Assembly (NCBI GenBank): GCA_026122225.1
Contig: JANEZZ010001570.1
Coordinates: forward strand, 868,001-932,000
From: Heloderma charlesbogerti
Lineage: Eukaryota; Chordata; Lepidosauria; Squamata; Helodermatidae
Direction of reading: 5' to 3'
DNA: 64,000 nt
The notes below the pieces were generated by a model, which was given only the letters and a program-made list of their open reading frames with translations, did not search any database and was not told the DNA's origin. This document shows positions 9,266-20,154 of the stretch, in pieces. The position numbers and the translations under genes are program-made. The first letter of the stretch is position 1; each line of letters begins with the position of its first letter.

Positions 9266-10750
9266 TAAAAAAGGAAATTCTTAAGGCACAATCACAAATA
9301 ATTCCAACAAGAATAAATGGTGGAAGACAACAAAAGAAGCCAATGTAGCTTCACAAAAAGCTTAGGGATGACCTGAAAACAAAAAAGGACACATATAGGA
9401 AGTGGAAAGAAGGCCAAGTAACAAAGGAAGAGTACAGGCAGGTAGCACAGAATTGCAGGGATGCTGTCAGGAAGGCTAAAGCTGAGAACGAGCTGAGGTT
9501 AGTGAGGGATGCTAAAAACAACAAAAAGGCTTTCTTCAGCTACGTCCATAGTAAAAGGCAGAGGAAAGGAATAGTGGTTCAGCTATTAAAAAAGGATGGC
9601 AAAACGATAACAGATGACAAAGAAAAGGCAGAGGTGCTCAATTCCTACTTTGGCTCAGTCTTCTCCCAAAGAGGGTCTATGACCCCCCTGGCAAAGGCGA
9701 AGTGCAGGCCAACATGGATTTGTCAAAAACAAGTCCTGCCAGACAAATCTGATCTCATTTTTTGATCAAGTAACCTCCCTTGTAGACTGTGGGAATGCTG
9801 TAGACATCATATACCTTGACTTCAGCAAAGCTTTCGACAAAGTGCCCCATGATATCCTGATGAGCAAACTAGCTCAAAGTGGGCTAGATGAAACAACAAT
9901 CTGGTGGATCCACAGTTGGCTACAGAATCGGACTCAAAGAGTGCTTATCAGTGGGACCTTCTCAAACTGGGGAGAGGTAAGGAGTGGGGTACCGCAGGGC
10001 TTAGTCCTGGGCCCAATGCTCTTCAACATTTTTATTAATGACTTGGAGGAGGTGGTGCAGGGAATGCTGATCAGTTTTGAGGATGACACCAAATTGGGTG
10101 GGATAGCTAATACCTTGGAAGACAGAAACAAAATTCAAAGTAATCTGGATAGACTGGAGCACTGGGCAGAAAACAACAGAATGACGTTTAATAGGGATAA
10201 ATGCCAAGTTCTGCACCTAGGAAAAAGAAACCAAATGCACAGTTACAAGATGGGGGATACGTGGCTCAACAACACTACAAGCGAGAAAGATCTTGGAATT
10301 GTTGTTGATCACAAGCTGAATATGAGCCAACAATGTGATGTGGCTGCAAAAAACGCAAATGTTATTTTGGGCTGCACTAATAGAAGCATAGCTTCCAAAT
10401 CCCAGGAAGTACTAGTTCCCCTCTACTCAGCACTGGTTAGGCCTCATCTGGAGTACTGTGTCCAGTTCTGGGCACCACACTTTAAGAAGGATGCAGACAA
10501 ACTGGAGAGGGTTCAGAGGAGGGCAACAAAGATAATCAAAGGACTGGAAACAAAGCCCTATGAAGAGAAGAGAGACTGAAAGAACTGGGCATGTTTAGCC
10601 TTGAAAAGAGAAGACTGAGGGGAGATATGATAGCACTCTTCAAGTACTTGAAAGATTGTCACAGAGAAAAAGGCCATGATCTCTTCTTGATCATCCAAAA
10701 GTGCAGGACACGGAATAATGGACTCAAGTTGCAGGAAGCCAGATTCCGGC
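9266..10750 (+). pseudogene. CR1 ORF2 reverse transcriptase (broken)
   Basis: The linker and RT region of CR1. It begins with a Lys-rich linker (KKEILKAQ, RKWKEGQVTKEEYRQVAQ), passes through KAFFSYVHSKRQRKG and FGSVFSQ, then jumps at about 9700 to the palm, so the fingers region is deleted. Palm motifs present are IIYLDFSKAFDKVPHD (motif A) and RSGVPQGLVLGPMLFNIFIND (motif B). Motif C reads SFEDDTKL rather than FADD, losing the usual Ala. The C-terminal part includes LVRPHLEYCVQFWAP. Stops and frameshifts occur at 9346, 9766 and 10577. Insertion of element 4 ends the segment. Confidence 0.88.
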
Positions 10751-11656
10751 TAGGGATGGATGGAAGTCCCTTACCTTATCCCGCAGCTTGCTTCGTGGGG
10801 GGGGGGGGAGGTGCTCTATCCCTCTGGCTGAAATTCTGGCCGGGGGGAGGCGCCCCATCCCTCCAGCCACGAATCCTGCTGTCCTGCCAGGATGCAAATG
10901 GCAGCGGCCGTAGCCGCCGCCGTTTGCGTCCCTGCAGTCAGCCGTGATGGGCTACGTAAATGTTTACGTAGCCTATCATGTCTGACATTGAAAAAAAAAA
11001 AAGTGCGTATGCAAATGGCAGCGCCCATGGGCGCCGCCATTTGCGTTCCTTATTTGGGCACGTGTAGTCTACGTAAACATTTATGTAGACTACGGTGAAA
11101 ATAAGGGTAACCCAAATAGCAACGCAAATCACGAAAACGCGAAAATAAGGGCAACACAAATAACCTTCACTGGACAATAATAGCGTTGCCCTAATTTTTG
11201 CCGTAGTCTATGTAAATGTTTATGGAGACTACACGTGCCCAAATAAGGAACACAAATGGCGGCGCCCATGGGCGCCGCCATTTGTGTACGCGCTTTTTTT
11301 TTTTCCAAAGTCAGCCGTGATAGGCTATGTAAACATTAACATAGCCTATCACGGTGTTTTTTGAAAATCTAGCCATGATAGGCTACGTAAATCTTTACGT
11401 AGCCTATCACGTTTGTTGTTGTTGTTGTTGTTTTGACTTGGAAATGGCAGCGGGGGCAGCCGGTTGGAAGACCGGCCGCTGCAGCCACCGCCACCGAGCA
11501 GTTGCTGGGAGCCGCCGCCGCCAGGGCCATTCGCACAAGGCAAGTCCCATCCCGGGGGGGGTGGGGGGCAGACCGTTCCTCCACCAATTCCAGGGGGCTG
11601 AATGCGTTGGCATTCGGCCTCCCGGAGATTCGTGGAGAAATTCCCTGACATCCCTA
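10751..11656 (+). mobile_element. hAT-type non-autonomous element 4
   Basis: Starts TAGGGATGGATGGAAGTCCC (A end) and ends TTCCCTGACATCCCTA (B end). It has an exact 8-bp duplication ATTCCGGC at 10743-10750 and 11657-11664, inside the CR1 3' region. The 906 bp hold mirrored GCGCCCATGGGCGC hairpins, a long ATAAGG stem and a GTTGTTGTTGTTGTT tract. Confidence 0.92.
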
Positions 11657-11664
11657 ATTCCGGC

Positions 11665-11877
11665 TGAGCATCAGGAAAAACTTCCTGACTGTTAGAGCAA
11701 TACGACAATGGAACCTATTACAGGGAGGTGGTGGGCTCTCCCACACTGGAGGCATTCAAGGCAAGGCTGGACAGCTATCTGTCAGGGATGCTCTGACTTG
11801 GATTCCTGCATTGGGCAGGGGTTTGGACTCGATGGCCATGTAGGCCCCTTCCAACCCTACTATTCTATGATTCTATG
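11665..11877 (+). mobile_element. CR1 3' end with 8-bp repeat tail
   Basis: End of CR1 copy 1 after the insertion: terminal coding part, then a 3' UTR ending CTATTCTATGATTCTATGA. Short tails of this kind replace poly(A) in CR1 LINEs. Confidence 0.85.
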
Positions 11878-12130
11878 AATTTGTTTAGCCTCCTTTTAAA
11901 GTCATCCAAGTTTGTGACCATCACTACATCCTGTAGCAGCAAATCCCATAGTTTAACTATGTGTGGTGTGAACAACTACTTCCTTTTATCTGTCCTTAAT
12001 CTCCCAACATTCACCTTCACTGGAAAATCTCAGGCTTTAGTGATATGAGAGATGCCTATCCGCTTTCTCCACTCCATGCATAGTTTTATACACTTCCATC
12101 ATGTCTCCCCTAAAAAAATGCAAATGTCAT
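11878..12130 (-). mobile_element. CR1 LINE copy 2, 3' part (minus strand)
   Basis: On the minus strand this encodes the CR1 C-terminal region (GSVYKTMHGVEKADR-type sequence) and 3' end. It is separated from its upstream RT part (20506-21100) by the insertion of hAT-type element 5, whose target copies AACCTTTC lie at 12131 and 20498. It looks older and more decayed than CR1 copy 1. Confidence 0.65.
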
Positions 12131-12621
12131 AACCTTTCTAGGGATGTACAAAACACTTACCTGTTTTCGTCCAGGGACATCCGTGGTGGGGGGGAGGTGC
12201 TCTGTCCCTCCCCCCGAAATCCTGGATGGAGCCAGGACTGTCCGCAGCTGGAATTTCGGCCACAGACAGGCTGCTGTGGACACAAATGGCGCCCGCTATA
12301 CCAGTCGCCATTTGCATCCAGTGAAGCTGCCATGATAGGCTATGTAAGTATTTACGTAGCCTATCACGGCAAGCCAAAAAAAAAAACAGTGTACAGAAAT
12401 GGCGGCAGCAACAGCTGCGGCCATTTGCATTCCCTATTTTTAGCCGTTTTAGCCTACATAAATATTTACATAGGTTATTACGGCAAAAAAAGGGGACTGC
12501 AAATAGCATAGTGGGCGCTATTTGCATTCTTTTTTCCCCCGCCGTAATAAATAAATCCCCTTCATGGATCACTGCCTTGTTGTGGCGAAGGGGCTTGCGT
12601 AACTCAGTGAAGCCATAAGCT

Positions 12622-13522
12622 ATGCTGTGCAGGGCCACCCAAGATGGACAGGTCATGGCAGAGAGTTCTGACAAAATGTGGTCCACTGGAGAAGGAAATG
12701 GCAACCCACTCCAGTATTCTTGCCAAGAAAACCCCATGGAACGTATTACAAGGCTAAAAGAGATGACGCCGGAAGATGAGCCCCTCAGGTCGGAAGGTGT
12801 CCAATATGCTACTGGGGAAGAGCAGAGGGAATTTCCAAGTAGCGCCAGAAAGAGTGAAGCGGCTGGGCCAAAGCCGAAAGGACACTCAGCTGTGGATGTG
12901 TCTGGTGGTGAAAAGAAAGTCCGATGCTGTAAAGAACAATATTGTTTAGGAACCTGGAATGTCAGATCAATGAATCAAGGTAAGCTGGAGGTGGTCAAAC
13001 ATGAGATGGCAAGATTGAACATCGACATCTTGGGAATCAGCGAACTCAAATGGACAGGCATGGGCGAATTTAATTCAGGTGACCATCATATCTACTATTG
13101 TGGGCAAGAATCCCTTAGAAGAAATGGAGTAGCACTCATAGTCAACAAAAGGGTGGGAAAAGCAGTACTGGGGTACAATCTCAAGAACGATAGAATGATC
13201 TCAGTAGGAATCCAAGGCAAACCATTCAACATCACAGTAATTCAAGTCTATGCCCCAACCACTAAGGCCGAAAAAGCTGAGGTTGATTGATTCTATGAAG
13301 ACCTACAACACCTTCTAGAACTAACACCAAAAAAAGATGTCCTCTTCATCATAGGGGATTGGAATGCTAAAGTAGGAAGTCAAGAAATCACCGGGATAAC
13401 AGGCAGGCATGGCCTTGGTGTACAAAATGAAGCAGGACAAAAGCTAATAGAGTTTTGCCAAGAGAACATGCTGATCATAGCAAACACTCTTTTCCAACAG
13501 CACAAGAGGCGACTACACATGG
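12622..13522 (+). pseudogene. BovB ORF: APE endonuclease region
   Basis: The frame opens in the 5' region and reaches the endonuclease at about 12945 with LGTWNVRSMNQGKLE. It then shows ILGISELKWTGMG (catalytic Glu), NGVALIVNKRVG and ITVIQVYAPTT. A TGA at 13288 interrupts it, after which the same frame continues with LFIIGDWNAKVG (catalytic Asp/Asn) to about 13510, where a one-base shift moves it into the next frame. The endonuclease nicks DNA to prime reverse transcription. This copy cannot make an intact protein. Confidence 0.9.
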
Positions 13523-14958
13523 ATGTCACCAGATGGTCAATATCGAAATCAGATTGATTATGTCCTTTGCAGCCAAAGATGGAGAAGCTCCATACAGTCA
13601 GTCAAAACAAGACCTGGAGCTGACTGTGGCTCAGATCATGAGCTGCTTCTTACAAAATTTCGGCTTAAATTGAAGAAAGTAGGGAAAACCACTAAACCAT
13701 TCAGGTATGACCTCAATCATATCCCTGATGAATATACAGTGGAGGTGAGGAATAGATTTCAGGGATTAGACCTGATAGACAGAGTGCCTGAGGAACTATG
13801 GACGGAGGTCCGTAACATTGTTCAGGAGGCAGCAACGAAATCCATCCCAAAGAAAAAGAAATTCAAGAAAGCCAAGTGGCTGTCTGATGAGGCTTTACAA
13901 GTAGCTGAGGAAAGAAGGGAAGCGAAAAGCAAGGGAGAAAGGGGAAGATATATCCAACTGAATGCAGAGTTCCAGAGAATAGCAAGGAGAGACAAGAAGG
14001 CCTTCTTAAAGGAACAATGCAAAGAAATCGAGGAAAACAACAGAATGGGAAAGACTAGAGATCTCTTCAAGAAAATCGGAGACCTCAAGGGAACATTTTG
14101 TGCAAAGACGGGCATGATAAAGGACAAAGAAGGCAGGGACCTAACAGAAGCAGATGAGATTAAGAAGAGGTGGCAAGAATACACAGAGGAACTATACAGG
14201 AAAGATCTGAATGTCCCTGATAGCCATGATAGTGCGGTCACTGAACTTGAGCCGGACATCCTCGAGAGTGAAGTCTAGTGGGCCTTAGGAAGCATTAGTA
14301 ACAACAAAGCTAGGGGAGATGACAGTATTCCAGCCGAGCTATTTAAAATCCTAAAAGATGATGCTGTTAAAGTGCTGCATTCAATATGCCAACAAATCTG
14401 GAACACTCAACAGTGGCCACAAGACTGGAAAAGGTCAGTTTACATTCCAATTCCAAAGAAGGGCAACGCCAAAGAGTGTTCAAACTACCGCACAATTGCG
14501 CTCATTTCACATGCCAGCAAGGTGATGCTCAAAATCCTACAAGCTAGGCTTCAGCAGTATGCGAACCGAGAACTACCGGAAGTACAAGCTGGGTTTAGAA
14601 GAGGCAGAGGAACTAGAGATCAAATCGCCAACATTCGCTGGATCATGGAGAAAGCAAGAGAATTCCAGAAAAACGTCTATTTCTGCTTCATTGACTACGC
14701 TAAAGGCTTTGATTGTGTGGATCACAACAAACTGTGGCAAATTCTGAAAGTGATGGGAGTACCAGACCACCTTACCTGTCTCCTGAGAAACCTGTACGAG
14801 GGTCAAGAAGCAACAGTAAGAACCAGACATGGAACAACCGATTGGTTCAAAATTGGGAAAGGAGTACGACAAGGCTGCATATTGTCACCCTGCTTATTTA
14901 ACTTATATGCAGAGTACATCATGAGAAATGCCTGGTTGGATGAATCAGAGGTCGGAAT
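13523..14958 (+). pseudogene. BovB ORF: end of endonuclease and RT fingers/palm
   Basis: Continues with DGQYRNQIDYVLC and GADCGSDHELLLTKF (catalytic SDH), then a Lys/Arg-rich linker. A TAG at 14276 replaces what should be Trp in the segment before NNKARGDDSIPAELF. The RT domain follows with PIPKKGNAKECSNYR, QAGFRRGRGTRDQ, FIDYAKGFDCVDH (motif A) and GVRQGCILSPCLFNLYAEY (motif B). It stops at ESEVGI where the L2 enters; the remainder resumes at about 19347. Similarity to the ruminant BovB coding sequence is strong as recalled, but was not computed. Confidence 0.92.
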
Positions 14959-15099
14959 TTATTTATTTATTTATTTATTTATTAAATTTATTAATCGCCC
15001 ATCTGACTGGTCACCCAGCCACTCTGGGCGATGTGCAACCCACCATAAAACAATTTTAAACAATAAAATTTTACCATAATTTTTTTTTTAAAAAATACC

Positions 15100-17310
15100 C
15101 TAACCCACCCCAAATGCCTGCCTGAACAACCACGTTTTTAATGCATGATGGAAGCTCATTAAAGAGGGGGCATGACGGAGTTCCCTAGGGAGGGAGTTCC
15201 ACAGAGTGGGGGCCACCACAGAGAAGGCCCTCTCCCTCGTCCCCACCAGTCTAGCTGTCCTGGCTGATGGGACAGAGAGAAGGCCATCCGAGGCTGATCT
15301 TGTTAAGCGGCCTGTCTGGTGTTGCTGGAGGCGCTCCTTAAGATAGGCTGGGCCGGAACCGTATAGGGTTTTAAAGGTCAAAACCAACACCTTGAATTTG
15401 GCCCGGAAAACAACTGGTAACCAGTGCAACTCCTTCAGCACAGGAGTGATGTGATCTCGCCGGTGGCTGCCTTTAATCAGGCGAGCTGCCGCGTTCTGTA
15501 CCAGCTGCAGCTTCCGAACCGTCTTCAAGGGTAACCCCACGTAGAGCGCATTACAGTAGTCTAAACGAGAGGAGACCAGGGCATGTACTACCGATGGGAG
15601 CAGATGGTCGGGAAGAAAGGGGCGCAGCCGCCGTATCAGATGGAGTTGATACAGCGCTGTCCGGCTCACAGCTGACACCTGAGCCTCCATGGACAGCTGG
15701 GAGTCCAAAATGACCCCCAGGCTGCGGACCTGGTCTTTCAAGGGTAGCCGTACCCCATTCAACACCAGGTCAACATCCCCCAGCCTCCTCTTGTCTCCCA
15801 CCAAAAGTACCTCGGTCTTGTCAGGGTTGAGCTTCAGCTTATTCCTCCCCATCCAGCCACTCACCATCTCCAGACATTTGGACAGGGATTCTAGGGCCAA
15901 CCTTGGTGAAGATTTGAATGAGAGGTAGAGCTGCGTGTCATCCGCATATTGATGACACTGCACCCCAAACCTCCTGATGATAGCCCCCAGCGGCTTCACA
16001 TAGATGTTAAATAGCATCGGGGAGAGGATGGAACCCTGTGGCACCCCACAAGTAAGTGGCCACGGGTCCGAAACCTCCTCTCCCAGTGCTACCCTCTGGT
16101 ACCTGCCGGAGAGGAAGGACCGGAACCACCGCAATACAGTGTCTCCAATGCCCAACCCCTCCAGGCGGTCCAGGAGGATACCGTGGTCAGCAGTATCAAA
16201 AGCCTCTGAGAGGTCGAGGAGAACAAGGAAGGAGCATTCACCCCTATCCAGAGCCCTCCTCATATCATCCACCAAGGCGACCAAGGCCGTTTCTGTCCCA
16301 TGCCCAGGCCTGAAGCCCGACTGAAATGGGTCTAGATAATCAGTTTCTTCCAAGTGTGCCTTCAACTGCACCGCCACCACCCGCTCAATCACCTTGCCCA
16401 AAAATGGGAGATTTGAGACTGGGCGAAAGTTGTTCAGAACTTGAGGATCCAAGGAGGGCTTCTTTAACAGCGGTCTTATCACTGCCTCCTTGAGGGCTGA
16501 TGGCATCACTCCCTCCTCAAGGGAGGCATTCACCACCGCCTTGATCCCCTCACCCAGTCTCTCTCTGCAGCTCATAATGAGCCAAGATGGGCAAGGATCA
16601 AGTAAGTAGGTGGTCGGCCTTACAGATGAAAGCACCTTGTCCACTTCATCAGGAGGAAGAAGCTGGAACCGATCCCACAAAACCGGTTTGCCACAGGCCG
16701 CCTCTTGCTCACTAACTGTATCCACAGTGTGCAGAATAACACACCTAATCTGATCAATTTTATTTGCAAAGTGCCTTGCCAAAGCCTCACAGGAGGCCTT
16801 AGAATGCTCCAGTGGTTCCGGAGCCACAGGACCAACCAGGCTCCGGACCACTTGGAACAGCCTCCTGGGGCAGCACTCCGCAGATGCGATGGAGGCAGCA
16901 TAATATTCCTTTTTTGCTGCCTTCACCGCCACGTGATAGGCTGAAGATACAGCTCTAGCCCGTGTCTGATCGTCTTTGGAGCGAGACTTCCGCCACCGGC
17001 GCTCTAGCCGTCTCACCTCCTGTTTCAGAGCTCGTAACCGCGGATTGAACCATGGTGCAGTCCGAGCCCTGTTCAGGGGGAGAGGGCGTTTCGGAGCCAC
17101 CCGATCTAATGCCCCAGTGATTGCGGCATTCCAGCCACCCACCAGGGTCTCGACCAAGTGGCCGTTGGCATGCCCCAGAGAATCCCCAAGCGCGTTCAGG
17201 AATCCATTTGGATCCATAAGACGCCTGGGGCGGACCATTTTAATGGGTCCTCCACCCCTGCGGAGGGGTTGTGGAACCGAGAAGTCCAACGTCACCAGAT
17301 AGTCATCTGA
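15100..17310 (-). pseudogene. L2 ORF2 reverse transcriptase (single open frame of about 730 codons)
   Basis: The frame continues from the endonuclease after one in-frame TAG at 17311-17313. It encodes an N-terminal Arg-rich linker, then RT motifs FRPVSNLPFLGKVIERVV, DPFQSGFRPGHGTETAL, LVLLDLSEAFDTADHGIL (motif A), CGVPQGSILSPMLFNIYV (motif B), HQYADDTQLYLSF (motif C, catalytic YADD intact) and KLKLNPDKTEVLLVG. A C-terminal domain with [18 protein letters not shown] and FHHALKTWLFRQAFG follows. The RT half looks uninterrupted. It would copy L2 RNA at the nicked target, but the upstream stop and endonuclease defects make the copy non-autonomous. The 54.5-kb copy is closely similar. Confidence 0.9.
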
Positions 17311-18040
17311 CTATGACAAGGGGGTGGTGGATATACCCCCGACTTCCAGATCACTCCCCGCTTCTCCAGAAACAAACACAAGGTCTAGTGCATGACCGGC
17401 TACATGGGTGGGCCCAGTTAGAATATGGTGCAGCTCCCAGGAGGCCATGGTCTCCATGAAGTCCCGAGGTGCTCCTGTGAGGATGGCCTCCGAATGTACG
17501 TTGAAGTCCCCCAACACCAGTAAGTTAGGGGACTGTACACGCACATCAGAGACCACCTCAAGCACCTCGGCCAGGGAGTCAGTCGTGCAGTGGGGTGGAC
17601 GGTACACGAGCAGAATCCCCAGACTTCTCTTCGGGCCCAACCTCCAGTACATGCACTCAGCAACCTTGGTCTCCCGGAGAGGCGGTCTGGTGAAGACCAA
17701 GGACTCCTGGAAGATAACAGCCACTCCCCCTCCCCGATCCCCAGCCCTCGGCTGCTGTGCATACGAAAATCCAGCTGGACACATGGCTGCAAGGGTTGGA
17801 GCAGCAGCCTCGGCCAGCCAGGTCTCCGTAACACATGAGGGTCTGCACCCTCATCCAGGATCATGTCATGGATGAGGGAGGTTTTCTGGGTAACAGACCT
17901 GGCATTGCAGAGCAGCAAACGAAGGCCAGAAGATGGGGTCATGCCTCCCCCAGCCATCCTTTGGCTCTGGACAGGCCCGGAGCAGGGGACAGATACTACA
18001 CATCTCTCCCTCGTTCCCCTTACCTGGCATGGCCTGCCCC
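17311..18040 (-). pseudogene. L2 ORF2 endonuclease domain (damaged)
   Basis: On the minus strand LLLCNARSVTQKTSLIHDMI begins the endonuclease at about 17960. A frameshift near 17845 moves to the frame carrying MCPAGFSYAQQPRAGDRGGG, VYRPPH, LVLGDFNVHSEA (catalytic Asp/Asn present) and HALDLVFVSG. It ends TTPLS, then TAG at 17311-17313 where Trp is expected, followed by SDDYLV in place of the family's SDH: the catalytic His is Asp. Together with the frameshift this abolishes the nuclease. Confidence 0.85.
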
Positions 18041-18229
18041 TAGCGCTCCGCCAGCACCTGCCGCCCAGCCTCGGTATGTTCTGGCCCCCAACACTCCCCC
18101 CACTGCTTCCATCAGGTGGACACATGCCCCCTCGCTCCCGCCTATCAGGCAGGCTACCCACCCTTAAAAACACAACAAAATCCCCCCCAACAAAATAAAA
18201 CAAACAAAACAATTAAAATCCCCTTAAAA

Positions 18230-19332
18230 ATGCCAGGCAGGAGTCCACAGGGAAGGCCTGGTGGTGGTGGTAGCGGCGGCAGTAGGCCCGGCGGCGGCAA
18301 GCACACCTCTTCCCTGGTGGTGGTGGTGGCTTCTCCTGCAGGCCCTGGCTCTCCCAGGCCACCTCAGCCAGCCAGCTTATGTAGCCCCTCCAGGGAGGGG
18401 CAGGTGGAGCAGCACAGCTGGCTCGGTACCTGGGGGCCTGGTCCTGCAGGGACTGGCGGTCTGCCAGGCAGAAGTCCACAAGGAAGGCCTGGTGGTGGTG
18501 GCAGCAGCGGCGGCCGCAGGCCCAGTGGCGACGGCCGCAGGCCCGGCGGCAGCGGCAAGCCCGGCGGCGGCGGCAAGCCCGGCGGCGGCGGCGGCAGGCC
18601 CGGCGGCGGCGGCAGGCCCGGCGGCGGCGGCAGGCCCGGCAGCGGCGGCAGGCCCGGCGGCGGCGGCAGGCCCGGCGGCGGCGGCAGGCCCGGCGGCGGC
18701 GGCAGCAGCAGCAGGCCTCTTCCCCGGTGGTGGTGGTGGCTTCTCCTGCAGGCCCTGGCTCTCCCAGGCCACCTCAGCCAGCCAGCTTATGTAGCCCCTC
18801 CAGGGAAGGGCAGGAGGAGCAGCACAGCTGGCTCGGTACCTGGGGGCCTGGTCCTGCAGGGACTGGCGGTCTGCCAGGCAGAAGTCCACAAGGAAGGCCT
18901 GGTGGTGGTGGCAGCGGTGGCAGCAGCAGGCCCAGCGGCGGCGGCAGCAGGCCCAGCGGCGGCGGCAGCAGGCCCAGCGGCGGCGGCAGCAGCAGGCCCA
19001 GCGGCGGCGGCAGCAGGCCTCTTCCCCAGTGGTGATGGTGGTGGTGGCTTCTCCTGCAGGCCCTGGCTCTCCCAGGCCACCTCAGCCAGCCAGCTTATGT
19101 AGCTCCTCCAGGGAGGGGCAGGTGGAGCAGCACAGCTGGCTCGGTACCTGGGGGCCTGGTCCTGCAGGGACTGGCGGTCTGCCAAGCAGAAGTCCACAAG
19201 GAAGGCCTGGTGGTGGTGGCAGCGGCGGCAGCAGCAGGCCCAGCGGCGGCAGCAGCAGGCCCAGCGGCGGCAAGCACGCCTCTTTCCCGGTGGTGATGGT
19301 GGTGGTGGCTTCTCCTGCAGGCCCTGGCTCTC
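18230..19332 (-). repeat. Tandem 5' monomers of the L2 element
   Basis: Four head-to-tail units start at each GAAGGCCTGGTGGTGGTGG: 18252 (231 bp), 18483 (410 bp), 18893 (308 bp) and 19201 (132 bp, truncated). Each holds the same core (plus strand: CTTCTCCTGCAGGCCCTGG, GCTTATGTAGCCCCTCC, GGGGGCCTGGTCCTGCAGGG) and a GGC-triplet block of variable length. They lie upstream of the L2 coding region in L2 orientation. The Gly- or Ala-rich frames here are products of the triplet repeat, not proteins. Confidence 0.85.
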
Positions 19333-19346
19333 TCAATTAAGCAATC

Positions 19347-20154
19347 AATTAAGATTGCTGGGAGAATTATCAACAACCTCCGATATGCAGACGATACCAC
19401 CCTAATGGCAGAAAGTGAAGAGGATCTAAAGAGCCTCTTGTTGAGGGTGAAAGAGGAGAGTGCAAAAGCTGGTTTGAAACTCAACATTAAAAAAATGAAG
19501 ATCATGGCATCTGGCCCCATCACTTCCTGGCATATAGAAGGGGAAGAAATGGAAGCAGTGACAGATTTTACTTTCTTGGGCTCCAAGATCACCGCAGACG
19601 GTGACTGTAGCCATGAAATTAAAGGATGCTTGCTCCTTGGGAGGAAAGCTATGGCCAACCTAGACAGCATAGTAAGAAGCAGAGACATCACCTTGCCGAC
19701 AAAGGTCCGTCTAATCAAAGCTATGGTTTTCCCAGTAGTAATGTATGGCTGTGAGAGCTGGACTATAAGGAAGGCTGAGCGCCGAAGAATCGATGCTTTC
19801 GAACTGTGGTGCTGGAGAAGACTCTTACGAGTCCCCTGGACTGCAAGGAGGTCAAATCAGTCCATCCTAAAGGAAATCAACCCTGACTGCTCATTGATAG
19901 GACAGATAATGAAGCTGAAGCTCCAATATTTTGGCCACCTAATGCGAAGAGAAAACTCCCTGGAAAAGACCCTGATGCTGGGAAAGACTGAAGGCAAAAG
20001 GAGAAGGGGATGGCAGAGGATGAGATGGCTAGATAGCATCACCAATGCAATGAGTATGAACTTGAGCACGCTCCGGGAGAGAGCGCAGGACAGGAAGGCC
20101 TGGCGTGCTATGGTCCATGGGGTCACGAAGAGTCGGACACGACTGAACGACTGA
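19347..20154 (+). pseudogene. BovB ORF: RT C-terminal part
   Basis: Resumes after the L2 insert with KIAGRIINNLRYADDTTLMA (motif C, YADD intact). It goes on with LKLNIKKMKIMASGP, FTFLGSKITADGDCSHEIK, TLPTKVRLIKAMVFPVVMYG, FELWCWRRLLRVPWTARRSN, LQYFGHLMRRENSLEK and the terminal AWRAMVHGVTKSRTRLND. No stop interrupts this part. The 3' end lies just beyond the stop codon, as in other BovB elements. Confidence 0.92.

Larger units (their letters stand above)
5604..11877 (+). mobile_element. CR1 LINE copy 1, interrupted by three hAT-type elements
   Basis: CR1 segments are 5604-6389, 8340-8473, 9266-10750 and 11665-11877. Together they give an APE-type endonuclease, a linker, a reverse transcriptase with an internal deletion, the 3' untranslated end, and the CR1 hallmark tail of an 8-bp-type repeat (ATTCTATG, ending at 11877). 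The 5' end is cut by the ERV LTR. Two of the three insertions carry exact 8-bp duplications of CR1 sequence, which allows the original frame to be followed. Confidence 0.9.
14959..19332 (-). mobile_element. L2-type LINE copy 1 (minus strand), inserted in BovB
   Basis: Read on the minus strand: tandem 5' monomers (19332-18230), endonuclease (about 18040-17311), reverse transcriptase (17308-15100), 3' UTR with CACCCAGCCACTCTGGGCG on the plus strand, and a (TTTA)n tail at 14957-14991. The junctions split the BovB codons between EVGI and KIAG. An extra TCAATTAAGCAATC lies at the 5' junction, so no clean target duplication is called. With 4.37 kb it is the most complete LINE frame in the window. 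Confidence 0.88.

Noticed and set aside
18116..19102. Long Gly/Pro/Ala-rich frames that look like collagen or silk proteins
   Set aside because: They are translations of GGC-triplet repeats in the tandem 5' monomers of a minus-strand L2; open frames appear on both strands at once, as expected for repeat sequence.
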